Of a DNA stretch of 10,828 nt, positions 5,850-10,828 are shown one piece after another. The stretch is taken from contig CBDUTO010000141.1 of assembly GCA_965370315.1 (NCBI GenBank), forward strand, positions 1 to 10,828, in the 5' to 3' direction. The stretch's first letter is position 1. Every line of letters starts with the position of its first letter. The position numbers and the translations under genes are program-made. The stretch comes from 1-14-2-50-31-20 sp965370315. GTDB lineage: Bacteria; Bacteroidota; Ignavibacteria; Ignavibacteriales; Melioribacteraceae. Below the pieces are notes generated by a model, which ran no database searches, was not told the DNA's origin, and was given only the letters and a program-made list of their open reading frames with translations.

Positions 5850-5880
5850 AGATTGCTTCGCCAAAAACGCTCGCAATGAC
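5850..5880 (-). repeat. right arm of the gene-containing palindromic element (F)
   Basis: A 31-nt half element, agattgcttcg...cgctcgcaatgac. Its reverse complement starts gtcattgcgagcg and ends gaagcaatct, matching the left arm at 5449-5485 in inverted orientation. Inner bases aagcaatct (5477-5485) and agattgctt (5850-5858) are exactly complementary over 9 bp, as in the short copies. With arm E it defines a 432-nt unit, 5449-5880. Confidence 0.82.
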
Positions 5881-5891
5881 AGCAAAAATAA

Positions 5892-5969
5892 GTCATTGCG
5901 AGGAGTTCGTTTTTTGAACGACGTGGCAATCTACAACAGATTGCTTCGCAAAAAGATGCTCGCAATGAC
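5892..5969. repeat. palindromic element copy G, 78-nt subtype
   Basis: The best-preserved short copy: outer arms gtcattgcgag/ctcgcaatgac (11 bp, perfect), a small gttc/gaac hairpin inside the left arm, and inner stem gcaatct/agattgc (7 bp) around loop acaac. It ends 19 nt before the dihydrouridine synthase ATG, so it may lie in the leader. Confidence 0.9.
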
Positions 5970-5988
5970 TTATAATAGGAAAAATTAA

Positions 5989-6981
5989 ATGTTTAAAATA
6001 GATAATATAGAATTTGAAAAACCATTACTTCTTGCCCCAATGGAGGATGTTACCGGACTCGGTTTCAGAAAGTTGTGCAAAGAAATGGGTGCAGATATTG
6101 TTTACACCGAGTTTGTTAATTCTGATGGATTAATCAGAAACAATAAAAAAACTGCTCTTAAAATGGAAATCCGTGAAGAAGAACGTCCTGTTGGAATTCA
6201 AATTTACGGATCAGAAATTGATGCAATGGTTGGAGCTGCTAAAATGGCTCAGGAACTTAATCCTGATATTATTGATATCAATGCTGGCTGCTGGGTTAAA
6301 AAGGTCGTGAAGCGTGGCGCTGGCTCTGGCTTGCTCAAAGATCCGGTCTATATGCAAGCAATGGTCAAAGCAATTGTGGATGCTGTTGATATTCCAGTTA
6401 CAGTAAAAACTCGTATTGGATGGGATGCAGATTCAATTATGATTTGTGAAATTGCAAAACGCTTGGAAGACGTTGGTGCAAGGCAATTGACAATCCATTG
6501 TCGCCACAGTCGCCAAGGTCATGCCGGAGAGCCTGATTGGTCCTATATTCCTAAAATTATGGATGTTGTAGATATTCCAGTTGTATTAAATGGTGGAGTT
6601 TTTACAGCAGAAGATACAAAACGTGCATTTGATGAAACTGGAGCAGATGGAGTAATGATTGCTCGTGGAGCAATTAATCATCCTTGGATTTTTCAAGAAT
6701 CAAAATACCTAATGGAAAAAGGGGTGAAGCATCCAGCATTAACTGCCGATGATAGAATTAAAATGGCTTTGAAGCACCTTAAATATGAAATTGAATATAA
6801 GGATGAAGAACGGCAAGCGGTAATTCCATTCCGAAAATACTATACAGGATATTTGAAAGGATTATACGGTTCATCCAAAGTGCGTCAAGAATTAATGAAA
6901 TATATTGAATATTCTCCAGTAGAAGAGATATTGCTGAAGTATTTGGAAGAGTTAAATAATTATTCTGAGGATAGAGATTAA
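5989..6981 (+). CDS. dusB: tRNA-dihydrouridine synthase, DusB family
   Basis: A flavin enzyme that reduces specific uridines in the tRNA D-loop to dihydrouridine with NAD(P)H. The 330 residues follow the FMN-binding TIM barrel plus C-terminal helical tRNA-binding domain of the COG0042 family: LAPMEDVTGLGFR (15-27), IQIYG (70-74), DINAGCWVKKVVKRGAG (96-112) with catalytic C101, VKTRIGW (139-145) with K140, TIHCRHSRQGHAG (168-180) with H170, NGGV (201-204) and the phosphate-binding GVMIARGAINHPWIF (from 221). The motif around C101 reads GCW where E. coli-type DusB has GCP. Length is normal (about 320-330). An AGGA lies about 9 nt before the ATG. It is probably monocistronic, bounded by repeat copies G and H. 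Family is certain; DusB over other Dus classes is likely. Confidence 0.94.
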   Translation: MFKIDNIEFEKPLLLAPMEDVTGLGFRKLCKEMGADIVYTEFVNSDGLIRNNKKTALKMEIREEERPVGIQIYGSEIDAMVGAAKMAQELNPDIIDINAGCWVKKVVKRGAGSGLLKDPVYMQAMVKAIVDAVDIPVTVKTRIGWDADSIMICEIAKRLEDVGARQLTIHCRHSRQGHAGEPDWSYIPKIMDVVDIPVVLNGGVFTAEDTKRAFDETGADGVMIARGAINHPWIFQESKYLMEKGVKHPALTADDRIKMALKHLKYEIEYKDEERQAVIPFRKYYTGYLKGLYGSSKVRQELMKYIEYSPVEEILLKYLEELNNYSEDRD

Positions 6982-7009
6982 GATTCCTCTGATTGATTAT
7001 TAAGTAACC

Positions 7010-7087
7010 GTCATTGCGAGGAGTTCGGTTTTTGAATGACGTGGCAATCTACAACAGATTGCTTCGCAAAAAGACGCTCGCAATGAC
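7010..7087. repeat. palindromic element copy H, 78-nt subtype
   Basis: Same design and length as copy G, with perfect outer 11-bp arms and inner gcaatct-acaac-agattgc. It lies 28 nt downstream of the dihydrouridine synthase stop and could serve as its transcription end hairpin, although no T-tract of terminator type follows. Confidence 0.9.
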
Positions 7088-7099
7088 TTTGCTTGATTT

Positions 7100-7176
7100 G
7101 TCAATGTGAGGAGTTTGTTTTTTGAATGACGTGACAATCTCTCACAGATTGCTTCGCAAAAGAAGCTCGCAATGAC
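7100..7176. repeat. palindromic element copy I, tandem to H
   Basis: A 77-nt copy in the same orientation 12 nt after H. Its left tip has decayed (gtcaatgtgag for gtcattgcgag) and its inner arms are acaatct-ctcac-agattgc. It ends 17 nt before the PAP2-like gene start, so the H-I pair fills the intergenic space. Confidence 0.87.
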
Positions 7177-7193
7177 AATGGAGTTATAAAATT

Positions 7194-7781
7194 ATGAAAC
7201 ATAAAATAGCAAAAATAATATCCTATCTATTTGTTCCACCATTCAATCTATTTATTATATTTTTAATTCTTTCAAATCAAATTTATATCGACAACTATTT
7301 ACGGTTTCTTACATTAATTATTGCTGCAATATTTGGGGTAATACTCCCAATCTCGGTGTTTGTTTTTTTGCGTAAAAAGGGAAAAATAATTAACGACGAT
7401 GCTACCATAAAAGGGGAGAGAACTCTTCCTTATTTAATAGGAATTGGACTTGCAATTAATGCCCTCATTTTGGCATTTATATTTGAACTACATCCACTAA
7501 TAATTGCACTTTGGTTCTCGTATATTATTATCCAAATCGCAATGGTAATTATAAATTTATACTGGAAAATAAGTGCTCATTTAATTGGTGTTGGAATTCC
7601 TTTCGCAACGTTTTTCTTTCTCTTTCAATCGGATGTATTCTATTTAATACTCATTCCAATAATTGTTGGATGGGCAAGATTAACTCTTAAAGTTCATACA
7701 CCAATGCAAGTCTTTTTTGGATTTTTATTAGGAGCATTGCCAACCTATTTAATTTTGAGCGAGAGTATTAGGCTCTTGTAA
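7194..7781 (+). CDS. PAP2-like (phosphatidic acid phosphatase-type) membrane protein
   Basis: A 195-residue membrane protein with about six helices. Weak but ordered PAP2 motifs are present: a basic motif KGERTLPY (73-80, K73/R76), KISAHLIG (125-132, where active members have PSGH) and WARLTLKVHTPMQVFFGFLLG (160-180, R162/H168, with TPMQ where many have an acidic residue). Active PAP2 enzymes dephosphorylate lipid phosphates such as phosphatidylglycerol phosphate or undecaprenyl pyrophosphate. Here the central histidine (H129), arginine (R162) and nucleophile-position histidine (H168) are kept, so activity is possible. The deviating motifs resemble the divergent PAP2 proteins common in Bacteroidota, as I recall. 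GGAG lies about 11 nt before the ATG. The superfamily is likely; the substrate is unknown. Confidence 0.8.
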   Translation: MKHKIAKIISYLFVPPFNLFIIFLILSNQIYIDNYLRFLTLIIAAIFGVILPISVFVFLRKKGKIINDDATIKGERTLPYLIGIGLAINALILAFIFELHPLIIALWFSYIIIQIAMVIINLYWKISAHLIGVGIPFATFFFLFQSDVFYLILIPIIVGWARLTLKVHTPMQVFFGFLLGALPTYLILSESIRLL

Positions 7782-7865
7782 AGTTCAAATTGCGAGAGCT
7801 ATTGTTAGTCTCCTATCAATAATATTGGTGGAATATTTGATTGAAAATAACAATAGGCAAATAAT

Positions 7866-7950
7866 AAAAATCAAATAAATTTCAAACATCAAGTAGTCAA
7901 AAATCAAATGCTTTCATCCTTAGTTTTGAAATTGATTTTTGTTTTTTTAT
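7866..7950 (+). terminator. weak AT-rich stem-loop and T-run after the PAP2-like gene
   Basis: Complementary stretches aaaaatcaa...atttcaaa (7866-7886) and ttttgaaattgattttt (7924-7940) can pair with a 4-nt bulge, and are followed by gttttttta. It lies 85 nt after the PAP2 stop. The low complexity of the whole 7782-8054 gap means the pairing could be chance. Otherwise the gap holds only A/T-rich sequence; a TAATTTTG at 7975-7982 fits the -7 box consensus but lacks a good partner box. Confidence 0.3.
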
Positions 7951-8054
7951 TTATCTTTTAATACTTGAACTTTGTAATTTTGGTTTATCAAGATCGTGAA
8001 AATTGAAAACTATTCCTCACATCTCAAATCTTTTATCTAACAATCTGAGCAGCT

Positions 8055-8177
8055 ATGTCATTCAAAAAAGAAGCAATAAAACAGCTAAATATATTTGCAG
8101 ATTTAATGGAATTTAGCGGAGCAAATAGGTTTAAAATAAATGCCTTTAGAGGAGCAGCAAATACTTTAGAAGGGTAG
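8055..8177 (+). pseudogene. polX: N-terminal fragment of PolX, cut off by a frameshift
   Basis: An ATG frame of 40 codons ends at TAG 8175-8177. It encodes the beginning of a PolX-family protein: FKKEAIKQLNIFADLMEFSG then ANRFKINAFRGAANTLEG, matching the usual start (a helix, then 'N-x-F-K-I-x-A-Y-R-x-A-A'). The protein continues in another frame as VEEDIETMLQDG from 8174. Adding one G to the GGG at 8172-8174 would give an uninterrupted LEGVEEDIE. This is thus one gene, 8055-9730, of about 559 codons, broken here by a one-base deletion or a sequencing error. Confidence 0.8.
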
Positions 8178-8194
8178 AAGAGGATATTGAGACT

Positions 8195-9730
8195 ATGCTC
8201 CAAGATGGGAGCATTACAAATATTAAAGGAATTGGAAAAGGAATTCAAGCGTTTCTTTATGAGCTATCTGATAATGGAGTAGTAAAAGAATTTGAAGAAT
8301 TAAGTGGGAGCATTCATGAAGGAATAATTGATATACTCCAAATAAGAGGATTAGGAGTTAAGAAAGTTAAGCTAATTCATGAAACTCTAGGAGTAAAAAA
8401 TATAAACGAGTTAGCAGAAGTTTGCTTAAGCAATAAGCTCTCGGAAGTGAAAGGCTTTACTGTAAAGTCAGAATATTCAATACTTGAAGAGATCGAAAAA
8501 CAGAGTAAAAACAAACTATTTATGCGTTATAATAGAGCGGAGCATTTGGGAGCACAAATAGTAGATCAAATTTCAGAGTTTGAATCTTGCTTAAAAGTAG
8601 AATTTACTGGTGAATTAAGACGCAAAATGGAAGTAATTTCTAAAATAGAGATAATTTGCTCTGTTAGTAATAGAGAAGACTTTAAGTCAGAATTGATTAA
8701 CTTGTATAAATACAATGAGTTAGATGATGTTAAGTCAAGCAAAATAGTACAAGTAGAAATGGGAGCAAATGTTCCAATTCATTTGATTTTAGCTGATAGA
8801 GAGAGCTATATTTCTAACCTTTTTGTGACAACAGGTTCTGTAGAGTTTTTAGAAGCCTTTGGTGAAATGGAGCATAGTAATTTTGGAAGTGAGGAGCTAT
8901 TATTTGAGTCGAAGAATATTTCATTTGTAATTCCAGAAATGAGGGAGCAAGAATATTGGAATGCTCCGGAGCATCTTAGAGAAAATTCAAATCTAGTAAA
9001 AGATGATTTTAATGGTATGCTCCACTTTCATACAACACAATCTGATGGAGCAAATACACTTCTTGAGATGGCAAAAGGAGCATTAGAATTTGGATACAAA
9101 TACCTTGCAGTTTGCGACCATAGTAAGTCGGCATTTTATGCAAATGGTTTAACTGAAGAGAGAGTCTTAAAACAGAAGGAAGAGATAAATTCTGTTTCAA
9201 ATGAATTAGGTATTAAAATTTATCATGGCATTGAATCTGATATTTTGAAAGATGGAAGCTTGGATTATTCGGATGAATTTATGAAAAATTTTGATTTTAT
9301 TGTAGCTTCGGTACACTCAATTTTTGGACTTCCTGAAGATGAAATGACTGCACGAATTATCAAAGCAATTGAGAATCCACACACGGATATTTTGGGGCAT
9401 CCAACTGGTAGATTATTGCTTGCAAGAGATTCATACAAACTTGATGTTAAAAAAATGATAGAAGCTTGTGTAGCAAATGATGTAGCAATTGAAATAAATG
9501 CATCGCCACATCGCTTGGATTTAGATTGGAGAAATATCTATTACGCAAGAGAACTTGGATGCAAATTTGCAATAAATCCTGATGCACATTCCGTAAAAGG
9601 AATTGATGAAACTCGCTTTGGAATTAACATTGCACGCAAAGGTGGAATCCAAAAAAATGAAGTAATTAATTGTTATTCAGAAGTAGAATTTGAGAAATTT
9701 TTGAAGAGAAGAATCAAAAGAAAAGTTTAA
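8195..9730 (+). CDS. polX: PolX-family DNA polymerase/PHP nuclease (main part of frameshifted gene)
   Basis: This frame carries most of a bacterial PolX. Order: helix-hairpin-helix NIKGIGKGIQAFLYEL at the start, second HhH LQIRGLGVKKVKLI near residue 48, the polymerase palm near residues 138-153, then a C-terminal PHP domain from about residue 275. The palm motif reads TGELRRKMEVISKIEII, where polymerases have GSxRR...DID: Ser and both metal-binding Asp are gone, so nucleotide addition is doubtful. The PHP ligands are all visible: LHFH (H277, H279), SDG, CDHS, GIESDI, SVHS, LGHPTGR, EINASPHR and NPDAH, so a 3'-5' exonuclease or AP-endonuclease-like activity in base excision repair is plausible. 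Without the N-terminal 40 residues the first helices are missing; ATG 8195 would yield 511 residues. The upstream frame is in 8055-8177. It converges with rsmI; repeat copy J lies between. Confidence 0.85.
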   Translation: MLQDGSITNIKGIGKGIQAFLYELSDNGVVKEFEELSGSIHEGIIDILQIRGLGVKKVKLIHETLGVKNINELAEVCLSNKLSEVKGFTVKSEYSILEEIEKQSKNKLFMRYNRAEHLGAQIVDQISEFESCLKVEFTGELRRKMEVISKIEIICSVSNREDFKSELINLYKYNELDDVKSSKIVQVEMGANVPIHLILADRESYISNLFVTTGSVEFLEAFGEMEHSNFGSEELLFESKNISFVIPEMREQEYWNAPEHLRENSNLVKDDFNGMLHFHTTQSDGANTLLEMAKGALEFGYKYLAVCDHSKSAFYANGLTEERVLKQKEEINSVSNELGIKIYHGIESDILKDGSLDYSDEFMKNFDFIVASVHSIFGLPEDEMTARIIKAIENPHTDILGHPTGRLLLARDSYKLDVKKMIEACVANDVAIEINASPHRLDLDWRNIYYARELGCKFAINPDAHSVKGIDETRFGINIARKGGIQKNEVINCYSEVEFEKFLKRRIKRKV

Positions 9731-9738
9731 TAATTTTT

Positions 9739-9854
9739 GTCATTGCGAATCCCGTTTTATGGGGTGAAGCAATCTGTAGAATTTTGCATTGTATAAATTT
9801 AAAATAACTCCAAAAGATTGCCACGTCGTCCCAAAGAGGACTCCTTGCAATGAC
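9739..9854. repeat. palindromic element copy J, mixed arms, between convergent genes
   Basis: A 116-nt copy. The left arm gtcattgcgaatcccg...ggggtgaagcaatct is the variant of A and K, with a ccc/ggg hairpin. The right arm, reversed, is gtcattgcaaggagtcc...gggacgacgtggcaatct, the G/H variant, with gtcc/ggac in place of gttc/gaac. The loop is about 40 nt. It fills nearly all of the gap between the polX and rsmI stops and could act as a two-way transcription end. Confidence 0.87.
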
Positions 9855-9864
9855 GACTATTTAA

Positions 9865-10533
9865 TTACACCCAATTTTTGGGTGCAATAATTACAACAAA
9901 TTCACCCTTTAATTTGTGTTCCGATAGCGACTCTAAAATCTCAATTGGTTTACCACGCCAGAGTTCTTCAAACTTTTTGGTTAACTCTCGTCCAATTGCA
10001 ATTATTCGATTGGGCATATATTCATTCAATTCATTTATCAATTTTTCAATTCTATACATCGATTCGTAAAGGACTATTGTTCTTTCTTCTTCCGTTAACA
10101 TTTTTAGTTGTTTTTGGCGACCTTTCTTTTGTGGTAAGAATCCCTCGAACACAAATGAGTCTGTAGGTAATCCAGCAATAGATAAAGCCAAAATTGCAGC
10201 ATTTGCTCCTGGAATTCCTACAACCTCAATTCCATTTTTCTGTGCAGCATTTACCAATCTAACTCCAGGATCCGAAATTGCTGGTGTTCCAGCATCCGAG
10301 ATAAGGGCACAGGAATCACCCATTTTGATACGCTTAATAACTGCATCAATTTTTTTCTCTTCCATTCTTGCATTAAAGGAGACCAATTCTTTATGTATGT
10401 CGTAGTGCTTTAATAATATTCCAGACGTTCTTGTATCTTCACAAAGAATGAAATCAACTTCGCTCAATGTTTCTAAAGCTCTAAGAGTAATATCTTTTAG
10501 ATTTCCAATTGGTGTTGCAACAACGTAGAGCAT
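9865..10533 (-). CDS. rsmI: 16S rRNA (cytidine-1402-2'-O)-methyltransferase
   Basis: RsmI 2'-O-methylates C1402 in the decoding centre of 16S rRNA with S-adenosylmethionine. The tetrapyrrole-methylase (SPOUT-unrelated, COG0313) fold is clear: LYVVATPIGNLKDIT (2-16), CEDTRTSG (31-38), ALISDAGTPAISDPG (76-90), IPGANAA (107-113), IAIGRELTKKFEE and the terminal KGEFVVIIAP. At 222 residues it lacks the roughly 60-residue C-terminal extension of the E. coli protein, as many members do. Two motifs deviate: SFNARMEEKK (52-61) where family members usually have a His-containing SxHEHNE, and PGAN where PGPS is common. Both may be lineage features. The ATG at 10533 starts directly with the conserved strand. 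It is convergent with polX. Confidence 0.95.
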   Translation of the reverse strand: MLYVVATPIGNLKDITLRALETLSEVDFILCEDTRTSGILLKHYDIHKELVSFNARMEEKKIDAVIKRIKMGDSCALISDAGTPAISDPGVRLVNAAQKNGIEVVGIPGANAAILALSIAGLPTDSFVFEGFLPQKKGRQKQLKMLTEEERTIVLYESMYRIEKLINELNEYMPNRIIAIGRELTKKFEELWRGKPIEILESLSEHKLKGEFVVIIAPKNWV

Positions 10534-10592
10534 TATTATCTCTTTAATAAATGAAAGTCAAAAATAGGAAAATTAAATTAAAATTGCCGACT

Positions 10593-10661
10593 GTAGAGAT
10601 GTAGCGTGCTACATCAACAAAGCTATGATTCGATAATTGACGTTGCTCGCAACGTCTCTAC
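10593..10661. repeat. branched palindromic repeat (gtagaga family)
   Basis: Outer arms gtagaga (10593-10599) and tctctac (10655-10661) enclose two perfect 8-bp hairpins, gatgtagc-gt-gctacatc (10598-10615) and gacgttgc-tc-gcaacgtc (10639-10656), each sharing two bases with the outer stem. The gtagagacg start links it to the terminator hairpins at 4326-4349 and 4564-4588. It lies upstream of rsmI and outside any coding frame. Confidence 0.7.
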
Positions 10662-10707
10662 TTTGGTAATCATAAAGCATATCACCAGTGTGTTGTCACA
10701 AAAAAAT

Positions 10708-10806
10708 GTCGTTAATACGAATCCCGTTTTATGAGATGAAGCAATATGTTGGAATTGCTTCTCAACTATGTAGTTAGGGTTTGCTGAAAAACGTTTTCTC
10801 GCTATG
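10708..10806. repeat. degenerate palindromic element copy K
   Basis: The left arm gtcgttaatacgaatcccg...gatgaagcaatatgt is a decayed version of the A/J arm. A short attgcttctcaac follows, and then tttgctgaaaaacg...ctcgctatgaa looks like a decayed right arm. Boundaries are approximate. The rest of 10534-10828 holds only A/T-rich sequence and the repeat at 10593-10661; I see no gene there. Confidence 0.6.
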
Positions 10807-10828
10807 AATAAAGGCTAATAGTTGCAAT

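Noticed and set aside
5970..5976. TATAAT just before the dihydrouridine synthase as a -10 box.
   Set aside because: It would leave only a few bases of leader before the ATG, and there is no -35 box at suitable distance.
4371..7176. Genes separated by similar palindromes look like an integron cassette array (attC sites).
   Set aside because: The repeats lack the attC core RYYYAAC/GTTRRRY ends, vary in loop position, sit on both sides of ordinary housekeeping genes, and there is no integrase.
9009..9200. Minus-strand 63-codon frame within polX.
   Set aside because: It is antisense to the conserved PHP motifs and has no protein character of its own.

Overview
The window is an AT-rich bacterial chromosome segment of ordinary, mostly single-gene transcription units separated by palindromic repeats. 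The protein styles (a Bacteroidota-like PolX with a PHP domain, a short RsmI, a DusB with a GCW catalytic motif, a DUF6364-like antitoxin, a YhbQ-like GIY-YIG protein), the AT-richness, the weak Shine-Dalgarno signals and a TAnnTTTG-like promoter box all suggest the Bacteroidota/Ignavibacteriota (FCB) group. That placement is an inference from style, not from a marker gene.

Layout. 1-330: a 42-nt tandem palindromic repeat, a second dispersed-type repeat and a doubtful 61-codon ORF. 432-2378 (minus): an ABC exporter. Its membrane protein has an open frame extending 60 codons beyond its first ATG with no usual start codon; its ATPase overlaps it; a tiny unknown ORF precedes it. 2473-2875: the decayed 3' part of an IS3-family element. 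3092-4276: a 12-helix MFS drug/H+ antiporter followed by a hairpin terminator. 4654-5294: a RHH-antitoxin/PIN-toxin pair with two phased ATACGTAT palindromes upstream. 5525-5815: a GIY-YIG nuclease. 5989-6981: tRNA-dihydrouridine synthase. 7194-7781: a PAP2-like membrane protein. 8055-9730: a PolX/PHP protein interrupted by a frameshift near its N-terminus and lacking the usual palm aspartates. 9865-10533 (minus): RsmI. 10534-10828: two further repeats.

The feature tying the window together is a dispersed palindromic element with outer ends gtcattgcgag...ctcgcaatgac and an inner hairpin gcaatct...agattgc. I count ten copies (A 2993-3073, B 4371-4479, C 4492-4565, D 5328-5436, E/F 5449-5880, G 5892-5969, H 7010-7087, I 7100-7176, J 9739-9854, K about 10708-10806), all between genes. 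Most have a loop of 5 to about 45 nt. In copy E/F the loop is replaced by about 360 nt containing the whole GIY-YIG gene, so that gene lies between imperfect terminal inverted repeats of the same family. The short copies could be non-autonomous (MITE-like) relatives and the nuclease copy the autonomous form. This is the best candidate here for an undescribed system, and it is a hypothesis from sequence architecture only.

The genes do not form one pathway. The ABC pair works as one exporter and the antitoxin/toxin pair as one module; DusB and RsmI are independent RNA-modification enzymes, and PolX/PHP is probably a DNA-repair nuclease.
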